Notes: generated from the letters alone by a model not told the origin. DNA of 44,479 nucleotides from Nocardia neocaledoniensis (GCF_029868625.1 NZ_JARWOJ010000381.1:1-44479), one strand, 5' to 3'. Counted from the first letter of the stretch, positions 25,086 to 34,169 are shown. A program made the numbers and translations.

Positions 25086-25972
25086 CGGATGGCATGATCG
25101 AGATGCAGGTACTGGCTCGTGACGGAATCACGCTGGCGGCCGACTACTATCCCCATGGTTCCAACCAGCAGGTTGTGATCCTGCTGCATGGAGGTGGGCA
25201 GAGTCGTCACGCCTGGACCACCTCAGCGCTCCGCCTGCGCGATCGCGGCTACACAGTAGTTGCATACGATGCACGTGGGCACGGCGACAGTGACTGGGCC
25301 CCCGACGGACGATACGACGTCGAGCACCTTGTCGATGACCTGCTCATAATGCGAGAACGATTCTGCACCGAGGACGCGCCCGCGGTCGTCGGAGCATCAT
25401 TGGGCGGGATGACCGTTCTTGCCGCGCACCTGCTTGCGCCCCCCGAGCTGTGGGGAGCGGTGGTGCTGGTCGACGTGACCCCACGGATGGAGTTCGATGG
25501 CGCTCGACGCATCGTCTCGTTTATGTCCGCGCATCCTGACGGATTCGCGAACCTCGAAAACGCTGCCGACGTCATCGCGGCATACAACCCGCACCGCGAA
25601 CGACCGGTGCGGCTTGAGGGCCTTTACAAGGTACTGCGGCAACGAGCCGACGGTCGATGGGTGTGGCGATGGGATCCCGCCTTCATCACGAGTCGTTTTC
25701 AGGCGTTGCAACAGGACGCGTCTGCCGGTGCCGAGCAATTCGACACACTTGTAGAATTGCTCGTCGCGGGTGCGGGTAGAGTCGTCGCGCCGACCCTGCT
25801 CGTGCGCGGTGCCCTGTCCGATCTGGTATCGCAGGAGACCGTTGCAGAATTCCTGGAAATTGTGCCGCACGCGGAGACGACCGATGTCTCCGGAACTGGC
25901 CATATGGTGGCAGGAGATGACAATGACGCATTCACGCAGGTTGTCACCGACTTCCTCGGACGCACCCTATAG
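25082..25972 (+). CDS. Alpha/beta-fold hydrolase
   Basis: This is a 296-residue hydrolase. The oxyanion-hole motif HGGGQSRHAW is near residue 35, the nucleophile elbow is GASLGGM, and the C-terminal histidine sits in SGTGHMV, with an acidic residue expected after ALSDLV. The GTG at 25082 overlaps the thioesterase stop (GTGA); ATG 25094 is the alternative. It resembles the esterase, lactonase and epoxide-hydrolase-like group. Close to a Baeyer-Villiger-like enzyme, an ester or lactone is a natural candidate substrate, but this is inference. Confidence 0.9.
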   Translation: MTDGMIEMQVLARDGITLAADYYPHGSNQQVVILLHGGGQSRHAWTTSALRLRDRGYTVVAYDARGHGDSDWAPDGRYDVEHLVDDLLIMRERFCTEDAPAVVGASLGGMTVLAAHLLAPPELWGAVVLVDVTPRMEFDGARRIVSFMSAHPDGFANLENAADVIAAYNPHRERPVRLEGLYKVLRQRADGRWVWRWDPAFITSRFQALQQDASAGAEQFDTLVELLVAGAGRVVAPTLLVRGALSDLVSQETVAEFLEIVPHAETTDVSGTGHMVAGDDNDAFTQVVTDFLGRTL

Positions 25973-26435
25973 GCCCGATCGCTTCCGGCGGTTGGATGCT
26001 GGTCATGGCGTCTTTGCGCGAAACCATTGCCAAGGGAACGACTGCTGACGGGCTGTTCTCTGATTGCAAGAAGGCACATCGCGACTTGCAAGGCCAGGCG
26101 GCTGAAGGGTGAGAGGCCCATCAGCCGCATATGACGCTGGCCAGAGATAACGGGAGAGGCGCGGACTCCAGGTCGCTAGCGATGGCCAACTGGCGATAGT
26201 GCGCGGCCTGGGCAGCATTGCATGTGCTCTCCGTTCGTCCTACTTGTGCTGGCACCAGCCTTGCCCCTTTGAGCCAGTTCGGGCAGTTTGGAGACCAATC
26301 TCAACCGTGTCACAGAATGACGCCGGGCCGTCGGCGAGCCGTCACGGGTTGAGGACCGCCTTGGGCTGTCTCGGAATTCTGTCCGCTGAGTTGTGAGTTT
26401 CCAACCGTTCGATGGACGGATCTCCGCTCGTGCCG
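25973..26435. other. Gap preceding the IS cluster
   Basis: No gene is recognisable. Its right part should contain the left end of the IS3-family element, but I could not define an inverted repeat. No clear terminator follows the hydrolase gene. Confidence 0.4.
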
Positions 26436-26995
26436 ATGATGTACTCCCCACAATTCCGTGAAAGCGCTGTCGCTCTGGTCGTCGATAAAGGACGCAGGGT
26501 CGCCGATGTCGCCCGTGATCTGGAGTCACCGAGGCCACGCTGTAGCGGTGGAACACCAGGCCCGCGGTGAGGCCCCCGGGACATCCATGGACGAATCGGC
26601 GCAACTGAGGGCTGCGCTGAACAGGATCAAGCAACTCGAGGAGGAGCTGCGAGCGACTCGGGGTTGGCCGCGAAGGTTTTCGACGACACCACGCTCGGCT
26701 CAAAAGGCGGTCCCCGGGTGTCTCGACCTTGACCGGGCAAGGAATCAGCATCCGCACCACCAGCCGTGTGCTCGGCGTGTCCGAGCGCGGCTACCGTCAT
26801 CACCGCAACCGATCACCCAGCCAACGCCGACTGCGCCACGAGATGCTCGCCGAAACGATCCGGGCTATCCATCTGGCCTCCCGTGGCCGCTACGGCGTGC
26901 ACCGCATGCACGCCGAGCTCACTATCGGCATGGGTATCGAGGTTGGCTCTGGACAGGTGCGCTCGATCATGAAACATCTTGGATCCAGGAGTCGT
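26436..26995 (+). pseudogene. IS3-family element, OrfA and N-terminal OrfB, broken
   Basis: From ATG 26436 a frame reads MMYSPQFRESAVALVVDKGR, the N-terminus of an IS3-type OrfA. It is frameshifted after ARDLE and resumes in another frame as DESAQLRAALNRIKQLEEEL, the OrfA leucine zipper. From about 26729 a frame encodes the OrfB start: RTTSRVLGVSERGYRHHRNR and the RGRYGVHRMHAEL segment. The OrfB match stops near 26995, where an IS30-type remnant on the other strand begins. The catalytic DDE core is missing. Confidence 0.78.
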
Positions 26996-27008
26996 CGCAA
27001 CGGCCGGA

Positions 27009-27374
27009 CTATGAAGCGTCCATCAAAGCAGCCAAACGTTGGGCTGGTGTGTCGCAGTCGAGAATTTTTCTGTGGACGGCCGGTGAGTTCCTCGGCGACC
27101 TCGGTTCTGCCGCAGAGTACCATTGGTGTCTTTCGTTGCTGCCGCGCTGCCGCAGTGCGCCGGGATCGGCGAAGAAGACGCGAATGTCGGTGGCCATGGG
27201 AAAGGGATCGGTGCTCGGCTGTCTCGGCATCCTGGTCCCAAGTCGCGGTGCGGTGGGGGTCGCGGGTAGTTCGGTGACGGCGGCGATGAGGCTGTCGCGG
27301 ACGACTTCGGCGGTCCGTTCGGCACCGGGGTGTCCGAGGACGAGATAGCGCTTCAGAGTTTCTGGATCGAGGAG
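27009..27374 (-). pseudogene. IS30-family transposase remnant
   Basis: Minus-strand frames carry the C-terminal third of an IS30-type transposase. In order these are HPGAERTAEVVRDSLIAAV, MATDIRVFFADP followed by ALRQRGSNE (the region of the second aspartate and the catalytic glutamate), a frame switch at DTNGTLRQN, and the terminal KILDCDTPAQRLAALM. At least two frameshifts are needed to join them. The remnant interrupts the IS3-family element, whose tail resumes at 27485. Confidence 0.75.
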
Positions 27375-27484
27375 CCAGGAACCGGGCCGCTGCCGCGGGA
27401 GTTTCGCCTGACGTCGGCTATCGGTGGGTTCATCGGGCTGGAGGCTCGACGCCGCGTCCGACGCCACGGGTGTATATGCGGAGC

Positions 27485-27593
27485 AAGACGCGATGTTCGA
27501 TACCTCGAGCTCTTCCGCAACCGGCAGCGGCGTCATAGCGGCATCGGAATGCTGACCTCGATGGAGTACGAGAACGCAACCATCGTGGCGTGA
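27485..27593 (+). pseudogene. C-terminal end of the interrupted IS3-family OrfB
   Basis: The plus-strand frame ending at 27593 reads RYLELFRNRQRRHSGIGMLT and then a glutamate-tyrosine pair. This is the hallmark C-terminus of IS3 transposases (YN-R-RRHS-LG-LSP--YE). It is the expected continuation of the OrfB fragment at 26729-26995, on the same strand, with the IS30-like remnant in between. Confidence 0.75.
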
Positions 27594-27599
27594 GGTCCA

Positions 27600-28024
27600 C
27601 GGCTCCGTGAAACCAGGGTAAGACCAGACCTAGAAGACCGGCCGAGACGGATTCCATCATGGCTGGCGGAAGCACTCGCGCCCGCATGAAGTTAACTGCA
27701 GTTTTGCTTACGCCATCTCGGTCACCTTGCGCGAGTGATGATGGGCCAGGTCTTCCCCGGACCGTTCTCCCGGCAGATTCTGCTGTGTATGCATGGAGAC
27801 GGCCCGAAAATGGAGTTACGGGAAGGCTTCGAGGCGGTCGTGCGGCGATGAAGGGGCATATCGCGGTCGGCGAGACCGCGCTGATGGGTCTGGCGTGTCG
27901 GCGAGCTTGCATCCGGTGGAGGTCGCGAGCGACTCGAAATCCATCGCCAAGCGGCGATCGTCGGATCGGATCGCAAGTTTGCGGACCGATTGCTGTCACG
28001 CATCCGTTGGAGTCTGATGGTCTA
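27600..28024. other. Gap between the IS remnants and the mce promoter
   Basis: No gene is recognised in these 425 bases. Frames on both strands are rich in Arg, Ser and Pro and have no ribosome sites. Confidence 0.4.
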
Positions 28025-28067
28025 TTGACAGGGTGTGACCCAGGACGCATACTCGTACCTCGAGTAT
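28025..28067 (+). promoter_or_regulatory. Sigma70-like promoter overlapped by a palindrome, upstream of mce
   Basis: TTGACA (28025-28030) and CATACT (28048-28053) are 17 bases apart, an ideal housekeeping promoter pair. A perfect inverted repeat, ATACTCG-TACCT-CGAGTAT (28049-28067), covers the -10 and the presumed start site, as expected for a repressor operator. It would give a transcript with about 200 bases before the first yrbE gene, covering the WhiB-like frame. TetR- and GntR-type repressors control mce operons in relatives; no such gene adjoins this site. Confidence 0.68.
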
Positions 28068-28105
28068 CTAGTACTTGCCGTAGCACACATGGAGGTGGCG
28101 TGGTC

Positions 28106-28299
28106 GTGATGGCGCACTTGGCCGCAACTCAGCAAGGCACAGCTTTCCGGCCAACACCAGCCGAGTGCGTCGGGTGCAAGATCGGCCGAACCGATGCGTT
28201 CTTTGCGCCCGCCGCGATGTCGGACAACGATGCGAGAGACGAGATGGGAATCTGCCGTGGTGCCTGCGCGTAGCGAGTTGTCGGCGTCGGCCCGAGTAA
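28106..28299 (+). pseudogene. WhiB-like Fe-S regulator frame with a frameshift
   Basis: A strong ribosome site, GGAGGTGG (28091-28098), precedes GTG 28106 / ATG 28109. The frame contains AECVGCKIGRTDAFFAP and ARDEMGICRG, reminiscent of the first half of a WhiB protein, and stops at 28273. If one base is added near 28260 the reading continues as CRGCLRVASC, exactly the WhiB C-x2-C-x5-C cluster motif, and stops at 28299. The gene thus appears to have lost a base, or to be read by frameshifting. Its end overlaps the proposed yrbEA start. It is short for a WhiB (about 64 residues), so decay or chance resemblance remain possible. Confidence 0.48.
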
Positions 28300-29096
28300 T
28301 TCGCGAGAATTTATCCGGAACAGTGGTCTCTGGCCTCCGAACGTTTGGTCGGACTACGCGGATGGCGTATTCAGCCGCGATGGGTGCCGCGAGTGACATT
28401 GCCGGATTGAAGTTTCAATGGCGTGAGGCGCTGTATCAATCCTGGTACTTGATTACGGTTACCGCAATTCCGGCAATTCTAATGGCCGTGCCATTCGGGG
28501 TTATCGTCTCGGTTCAGGTCGGGAATCTGATCCATCAGATCGGCGCAGATTCGCTGCTCGGTGCAGCCGGCGGTTTGGGGGTAATAAAACAGGGCGCCCC
28601 CATGGCGACAGGATTGTTGCTGGGCGCGGCTGGCGCGGCCGCGATCGCGGCCGACTTGGGCGCCCGCAACATCCGTGAAGAGATCGACGCCATGCGAACG
28701 ATGGGCATAAGTCCTATGCATCGCCTCGTGATTCCCCGGATGGTGGCGATGATTCTCGTTGCACCGATGCTCAATGTCTTGATCATCTTCGTAGGGGTCG
28801 TGGCGGGATATGCAGTCGCGGTCGGTCCTCAGGGGGTGACGCCCGGCAGCTATTGGGGAACCTTCGGATCCTTCACCGTAATGGCGGATATCGGCGTGTC
28901 GATTGTCAAGTCTGTGCTGTTCGGCTTCATCGTCGTGATGATCGCGTGCCAGCGGGGTCTTGAGGCCAAAGGTGGTCCACGTGGAGTAGCGGATGGCGTG
29001 AACGCGGCGGTTGTTCTCTCCGTCGTCTCTGTCGCTGTCGTGAATCTATTGGTCACTCAGTTGGTCTCAATGTTCCTTCCAACAAGGCTGGCATAG
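28257..29096 (+). CDS. yrbEA: YrbE/MlaE-type permease subunit A of Mce system
   Basis: This is a 279-residue MlaE-family integral membrane protein with five to six hydrophobic helices. The coupling segment NIREEIDAMRTMGISPMHRL is the conserved EExDA motif that contacts the ATPase in MlaE/YrbE permeases, and GGPRGV near the C-terminus is also typical. The start is uncertain: GTG 28257 is preceded by GAGATGGGAA, while GTG 28326 would give an N-terminus of more usual length. The gene is followed immediately by yrbEB (TAG then ATG). Together they form the inner-membrane channel for lipids delivered by the Mce proteins. Confidence 0.92.
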   Translation: MVPARSELSASARVIRENLSGTVVSGLRTFGRTTRMAYSAAMGAASDIAGLKFQWREALYQSWYLITVTAIPAILMAVPFGVIVSVQVGNLIHQIGADSLLGAAGGLGVIKQGAPMATGLLLGAAGAAAIAADLGARNIREEIDAMRTMGISPMHRLVIPRMVAMILVAPMLNVLIIFVGVVAGYAVAVGPQGVTPGSYWGTFGSFTVMADIGVSIVKSVLFGFIVVMIACQRGLEAKGGPRGVADGVNAAVVLSVVSVAVVNLLVTQLVSMFLPTRLA

Positions 29097-29963
29097 ATGT
29101 CGGAGATGAAGTACACCCCCCCGCGGCTAGTGAAGGCCCGGCGAACAGCGACGTCACTCGGGCACCGTGTCGTTCCGGTGGAGCCTCTAGGTTTCGTCCT
29201 CAATTTCATCTGGCAGGCATTGTCGGCGATACCGTTCACGCTCAAACGATATCGAGCGGAGACAATGCGCGCGATCACGGATATGACGTGGGGGCAAGGC
29301 TCGATCATCGTGGGCGGTGGAACGGTCCCGATGCTGGTGGTGCTGGGACTGGTCATCGGCGGCTCGGTCGGCGTCGAGTCATTCGCGACTCTAGACCTCA
29401 TCAGTATGGGGCCGGTGTCAGGCATTGTCTCAGCCTTCGCCAACACCCGAGAGCTAGCGCCGATCGCGGCAGGAGTCGGATTCGCCGCACAAGCTGGGTG
29501 TCGTATAACCGCCCAAATCGGATCGATGCGGATCTCAGAAGAGATCGACGCCATCGAATCGCTTGGATTGCGATCGATTCCTTTCGTTGTAACGACCAGG
29601 ATTATTGCCGGCGCGGTGGCGATCGTTCCGACTTTTCTTATCGCGCTAATCCTCAGCTACGCGGCGTGCCGGACTGTGATCGTCCAGCTGCACGGCCAGG
29701 CCGCAGGTGTCTACGATCACTACTTCTATCAATTCATCAGCGGGTGGGATATCACTGCTGCTGTGATCAAAGTTCTGGTATTCGGGACGGCTGTCATCTT
29801 GATTCACAGTTATCAAGGGTTCTTCGCGACAGGCGGGCCGGAAGGCGTCGGAATTGCGTCCGGCCGTGCCGTCCGGGCAAGTTTTGTGGCGATCATCGGT
29901 CTAGACATGGTATTGACCATCCTCCTGTGGGGTGTCAACTCCGCGATCGAATTCACAGGGTGA
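29097..29963 (+). CDS. yrbEB: YrbE/MlaE-type permease subunit B of Mce system
   Basis: This is a 288-residue MlaE-family membrane protein, the partner of yrbEA. The EExDA element reads RISEEIDAIESLGLRSIPFV, and the C-terminal GGPEGVGIASGRAVRAS is characteristic of subunit B. ATG 29097 follows the yrbEA stop with no gap. It carries an N-terminal cytoplasmic stretch of about 45 residues before the first helix, as in mycobacterial YrbEB proteins. Confidence 0.95.
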   Translation: MSEMKYTPPRLVKARRTATSLGHRVVPVEPLGFVLNFIWQALSAIPFTLKRYRAETMRAITDMTWGQGSIIVGGGTVPMLVVLGLVIGGSVGVESFATLDLISMGPVSGIVSAFANTRELAPIAAGVGFAAQAGCRITAQIGSMRISEEIDAIESLGLRSIPFVVTTRIIAGAVAIVPTFLIALILSYAACRTVIVQLHGQAAGVYDHYFYQFISGWDITAAVIKVLVFGTAVILIHSYQGFFATGGPEGVGIASGRAVRASFVAIIGLDMVLTILLWGVNSAIEFTG

Positions 29964-29969
29964 GCGCCG

Positions 29970-31022
29970 ATGTCTCGATATGAAATGCCGGGAGTATCGG
30001 CAACAAAGCGATCGTCGATTATTGTCGGTATGGTCGCCGTGCTGACGGCACTGTCAGTAGCGGCCGCTTGGACAGTTGGCAATGCGGCCCGCGGCGACAA
30101 CCGAATGCTCGTGGTGTTGCGCACCGAGAAAATCGGAGACGGCGTCGGCGTGGGAACGCCGGTGCAGTTCGACGGTGTCGGCATCGGTGCCGTCACTGCC
30201 ATCGGCTCAGGTGATGGGGCGAAACAGGTGACTTTGATGCTTGATCGAACAAACTCGAGCGGGCTCACCGACAGCCTTCTCGTAGACTACTCGCCGTCTA
30301 ATCTCTTCGGTATCAGCGAGGTTGCGCTGAAACCGGGCGTTGGGGGCACACCCCTGCGAGACGGCGTTGTTATCGACCTGACGGGTCCTCGATCTGACAG
30401 GCAGCGAGATGCGACCATGGGTGTACTGATTCGGACAGTCGCGGAGACCACGGGAAGCCTCCTTACCCCGGAACTCACCGACGTGCTGGTGCGGGTTGCT
30501 ACAGCGGCCCGCCAATTCACGCCACTGATGGAGGCGATTGTGGTATCCGGTCGGAACGTCGCTGAGACACGCTCTGTGCCGGTCTCGGCATTGCTGGAAC
30601 AGTACGGCTCGATGCTTGTCGGCAGCGCATCGATGATCGACGGCACGGTAGGCCTGATATATCGACTCACCACCATCGAGATTCTGAATAACCAACGCGA
30701 ACTATTCGACGCCACAGTCAGTGTTGTAGGCCAACGCTTCTTCCCCGCCCTCGCGGGAACGCTATTCACGGCGCAGGCGCATCTGTCAGAATACGCGGCA
30801 ATGCTCACGCCGATTCTTGCAAGTGGCAGTCGAATGGTTTCGACGCCTGGTGTTTCGAGCATGCAGCTCTCCGAGATACTGTCGCGGCTGGATCGGTCGT
30901 TCACGTCGACGCCTAGTGGCCCGGTACTGAGTATCAAACTGATTCTCGATCTAGTTCCCGCGATTGCGGCGTCATCGCCGGAAACGTTGGTTCCGACACC
31001 GTATTTCGGGGGTGGTCGATGA
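29970..31022 (+). CDS. mceA: Mce family protein A
   Basis: This is a 350-residue protein with an N-terminal membrane anchor (about residues 17-37), then an MlaD/MCE domain: the VGVGTPVQFDGVGIGAVTAI strand-loop-strand and LLVDYSPSNLFGISEVALKP. A long helical Mce region follows. Its position directly after yrbEB (6 bases) and first in the series identifies it as MceA. In related systems the six Mce proteins assemble a periplasm-spanning hydrophobic channel for cholesterol, fatty acids or other lipids. Confidence 0.94.
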   Translation: MSRYEMPGVSATKRSSIIVGMVAVLTALSVAAAWTVGNAARGDNRMLVVLRTEKIGDGVGVGTPVQFDGVGIGAVTAIGSGDGAKQVTLMLDRTNSSGLTDSLLVDYSPSNLFGISEVALKPGVGGTPLRDGVVIDLTGPRSDRQRDATMGVLIRTVAETTGSLLTPELTDVLVRVATAARQFTPLMEAIVVSGRNVAETRSVPVSALLEQYGSMLVGSASMIDGTVGLIYRLTTIEILNNQRELFDATVSVVGQRFFPALAGTLFTAQAHLSEYAAMLTPILASGSRMVSTPGVSSMQLSEILSRLDRSFTSTPSGPVLSIKLILDLVPAIAASSPETLVPTPYFGGGR

Positions 31023-32035
31023 ACAGGCATGGCAGCCTATTGGTGGTAGTCGCGAAGCTCGCGGTTTCTGTAGTCGTGATCGCAGTGCTGCTCGCAGCAA
31101 TCGCGCAGACTGTGCAACGCCCGGTCTCAGGAGGGACTAAGCAGTTCTCATCGGAATTCGTCGATGCGAACGGTCTCAAGTCCGGAGACGATGTTCGGAT
31201 GAACGGTGTCCGCATAGGTAAAGTGCTTTCGATCTCACTTGAGGATGGTCGCGCAATCGTTACGTTCATGGTCGAACGCGATCGGCATTTATACGAGAAC
31301 ACCGTCCTAGCTATACGATATCAGAGTCTGGTGGGCCAGCGTTACGTCGATGTTCAACAATCATCGCCAGTCACTGCGGAGTTGGCGGCAGGCAGTAGGA
31401 TCGGGGCTTCCAGAACTATCCCGTCATTCGACATCACAGCTCTATTCAACGGGCTGGAACCGGTTCTGAGCGAGTTGTCGCCAGCAGCAGTAAATAAGTT
31501 CGCTACTAATATGATCGCCGCTATAGAAGGAGACGGCTCGGGTATCGGTTCGGTTCTCGACTCTATCCAGACGTTGTCCAGCTATACGATGGACCGACAG
31601 GCAGTGATTACCGCGTTGGTGGCTAATCTGAAAAAGATATCTGACCATCTCGGCGGTCGATCCTCACATCTGGTGCAGCTTGTTTCGGAGCTGTCGGTGG
31701 TTGTCTCAACGCTACGTAGCAAGGTGGATGGAATCGTCGAATTCGCTCTTATGGCTCCAGACGTGATCGCGCCGCTGAACAGCCTTCTCGACGCGATTGG
31801 GTTGACTCCTGGTAGCAATCCGGACGCCGATACACTGCTGCGGACAATATTTCCAGATCCTCAACAGGCAGTCGAAGTACTCCGAAAACTGCCAGCGATG
31901 CTCCAGACCCTGAATAGTTGGATTCCGTCCGATAGTCCTGTCGTGAACCGAAACTGTTCGAACGGGAACGTCGACAGCCCGGATCCTTTCCAGGTGATGA
32001 TCACGGGACAAAGGATATCGATATGCAAAGGATGA
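31019..32035 (+). CDS. mceB: Mce family protein B
   Basis: This is a 338-residue protein that overlaps mceA by ATGA. It has an N-terminal anchor (LLVVVAKLAVSVVVIAVLLA), then the MCE domain with GLKSGDDVRMNGVRIGKVLS and YQSLVGQRYVDVQ, the typical MceB version. The C-terminus carries two cysteines' worth of loop around NRNCSNG, short compared with some MceB proteins. It overlaps mceC by 13 bases. Confidence 0.94.
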   Translation: MNRHGSLLVVVAKLAVSVVVIAVLLAAIAQTVQRPVSGGTKQFSSEFVDANGLKSGDDVRMNGVRIGKVLSISLEDGRAIVTFMVERDRHLYENTVLAIRYQSLVGQRYVDVQQSSPVTAELAAGSRIGASRTIPSFDITALFNGLEPVLSELSPAAVNKFATNMIAAIEGDGSGIGSVLDSIQTLSSYTMDRQAVITALVANLKKISDHLGGRSSHLVQLVSELSVVVSTLRSKVDGIVEFALMAPDVIAPLNSLLDAIGLTPGSNPDADTLLRTIFPDPQQAVEVLRKLPAMLQTLNSWIPSDSPVVNRNCSNGNVDSPDPFQVMITGQRISICKG

Positions 32036-33063
32036 TAGCCAAACTAGTCAGCATTGTCGGGAGATTCGCTGGCTGGGCGCCAACGGCTGCCTCATCACGT
32101 GATTTGCGGGAATTGCGATGGGGCGTCCTCGGAGCGTTCCTTATGGGTGTCGCGTTGCTAGCGAGCGTTTTGGTGTACGTGGTGCCATTCGGCAAGTCGA
32201 CGTACTGGGCCGAGATGTCGGAACTCGGGTCCATTAAGGTCGGCGATGACGTCCGTATCGCCGGTGTTCCGGTCGGTGCTGTGAAATCGATTGAGCTGCG
32301 TCGAAAGGACGTCCGCGTGAGCTTTACGATTGACGATGATATTTTCATAGGCGATCAGACAAGTCTCGACGTCCGAATGTTGACTCTGATCGGTGGGCAC
32401 TATCTCGCCGTGACATCAGCAGGGACTTCATCGCTTCGCGCCCCGATACCTTCTGATAGAGTGCATCTCCCGTACAGCCTCGGTCGGACCTTTCAGGACG
32501 CAGCACAGCCGATCGCGGATATTGAGGGCGATACCTTACGGCAGAACTTGACTAACATGAACCGCGCGATCGTTTCCGGGCCGGCAGGGATCCAGCGAGC
32601 AGTCGATGCGTTCACATCGCTCGTCGAAATTCTCGACCGTCAGAGTCGGGACGTGTCGGAAACGCTTGCGATGGCCGACGAGTACATCAGTGCGATCAAT
32701 AACTCGAAGGCGATCCTCGGGGAACTGATCGCAAGTGTCAACCTTATGGAGACGGTGGGGCTCGGCAAAAGGGCTGAGATTTTCGAGGCAGTTCGGTTGA
32801 TGGAACAGCTTCTGTCTCGGATCGCAGCACTCGAGCCGGTGTACCGGTCAAGGCTGGATTCCATCGCCCGAAGTCTGGCCGAGGTCATACCCGAACTGAA
32901 CCGTCTAGGCGAAGGTATGGGGCAGATCATCACAAGCACTCGGGACTTGATGTCGAGACTGCAGCCGATCGCTTCCTCAGAAGATGGCATCGTTATTGAC
33001 CAGTCTGCATCGGTTGTCGTTGCGCAGTCGGTTTGTATTCCCGTCCCTGGAAAGGATTGCTAA
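32023..33063 (+). CDS. mceC: Mce family protein C
   Basis: This is a 346-residue Mce protein. A basic N-terminus of about 25 residues is followed by one helix (GVLGAFLMGVALLASVLVYV) and the MCE domain (SIKVGDDVRIAGVPVGAVKS, LTLIGGHYLAVT). The ATG at 32023 has AAAGGA seven bases upstream and lies inside the end of mceB; ATG 32033 is a weaker alternative. The C-terminal helical region ends in a short cysteine-containing tail (VCIPVPGKDC). Confidence 0.93.
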   Translation: MQRMIAKLVSIVGRFAGWAPTAASSRDLRELRWGVLGAFLMGVALLASVLVYVVPFGKSTYWAEMSELGSIKVGDDVRIAGVPVGAVKSIELRRKDVRVSFTIDDDIFIGDQTSLDVRMLTLIGGHYLAVTSAGTSSLRAPIPSDRVHLPYSLGRTFQDAAQPIADIEGDTLRQNLTNMNRAIVSGPAGIQRAVDAFTSLVEILDRQSRDVSETLAMADEYISAINNSKAILGELIASVNLMETVGLGKRAEIFEAVRLMEQLLSRIAALEPVYRSRLDSIARSLAEVIPELNRLGEGMGQIITSTRDLMSRLQPIASSEDGIVIDQSASVVVAQSVCIPVPGKDC

Positions 33064-33065
33064 GG

Positions 33066-34169
33066 ATGAATAGGATTCTGGCCTCCCGCGGCCTCATATC
33101 CCTCCTCGGCGTCGGGGCTATGTGCACGATATTGGTTGCTGGGTATTTCGCGGTACTCAACCCTCCGAAGGCGATGCGGCACTACTGCGCAACCATGCCG
33201 GACGCAATTGGACTGTACACCGGAAACCACGTCACCATTCGTGGCGTCAGAGTTGGCACGGTGACGCACATCGAACCTCGTGGCGAAGCGGTGCAGGTTG
33301 ATTTCGAGGTGGACGCCAACCATTCGCCGCGTGGTGAGGTATCGGCCACTACCCTTTCAGACACCATCGTTGCTGATCGCTCCCTGGCTATTCTCGACAA
33401 CAGCGAATCCGATGCTGAATGGGATCCCCGAAAGTGCATTTCCCGTACTTTGACTCCGAAAAGCATGACACAGACACTCGATGCGTTGGGTGCCCTCGCA
33501 GCAGAAATCGACAATGGGAGTGATCCGGAACAGCGCGGGCAGCTATCCGAGGAAATCGCCGCACTCGACAGCTCGTTGTCCGGCACAGGTCCGAAAATGA
33601 ATGAAATAATCCGTACACTCGACCGGGCGCTCGGCTCGTCCAACGCTGCCGCCGGACACCTCGGAGCCCTCATAGATTCGCTGCACAGCTTGATGAATAG
33701 TGTCGCGCGTGGATGGGGAGATATCGAATCCATGATCACCCGTCTGGCGCCGGGGCTGGCGGTGATCGACCACGGAATCTTCGCGCGAACAGTCTCGATC
33801 ATCGATTCATTGCGAATTATCGTGCCATGGCTGAACGAAATCACCACTATGTTTGGTGACCAAATCCTCCAAGGTCTCGATGCGACAGTTCCCCTCGCGC
33901 GCCTCGCCAGCGCGAATATCGGTACAATGAGGGACATTGTCGACATGGCGCCCCCGCTGCTGCAAGCCTTCGGGAACGTAACCGACGCGCACAGCGGTCG
34001 ACCCGTTCTGACGTATGCAACCCCTAGGGTGGCCATGCCCCAAGCTGATGCTGACCGAATATGTGCCGCGATCGGCCTGGTCGCACAGGGCCGTTGCGAT
34101 ACTGCTGAGGATGGTTTGACGAATGTGTCTCTGATTCCCTTGGTGCTCGGAATGGCGGGTGCGCGATGA
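33066..34169 (+). CDS. mceD: Mce family protein D
   Basis: This is a 367-residue Mce protein with an N-terminal anchor (residues 8-30) and an MCE domain containing GLYTGNHVTIRGVRVGTVTH and DTIVADRSLAI, typical of MceD. An upstream TTG in the same frame is ignored in favour of ATG 33066, three bases after the mceC stop, with AAGG close before it. It overlaps mceE by ATGA. The middle part is a long predicted helix that would form the channel wall. Confidence 0.93.
   Translation: MNRILASRGLISLLGVGAMCTILVAGYFAVLNPPKAMRHYCATMPDAIGLYTGNHVTIRGVRVGTVTHIEPRGEAVQVDFEVDANHSPRGEVSATTLSDTIVADRSLAILDNSESDAEWDPRKCISRTLTPKSMTQTLDALGALAAEIDNGSDPEQRGQLSEEIAALDSSLSGTGPKMNEIIRTLDRALGSSNAAAGHLGALIDSLHSLMNSVARGWGDIESMITRLAPGLAVIDHGIFARTVSIIDSLRIIVPWLNEITTMFGDQILQGLDATVPLARLASANIGTMRDIVDMAPPLLQAFGNVTDAHSGRPVLTYATPRVAMPQADADRICAAIGLVAQGRCDTAEDGLTNVSLIPLVLGMAGAR

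Noticed and set aside
27430..28086. 218-codon minus-strand frame between the IS remnants and the mce operon
   Set aside because: It runs through the IS3 tail and the mce promoter, has low-complexity arginine-rich composition and no start signal.
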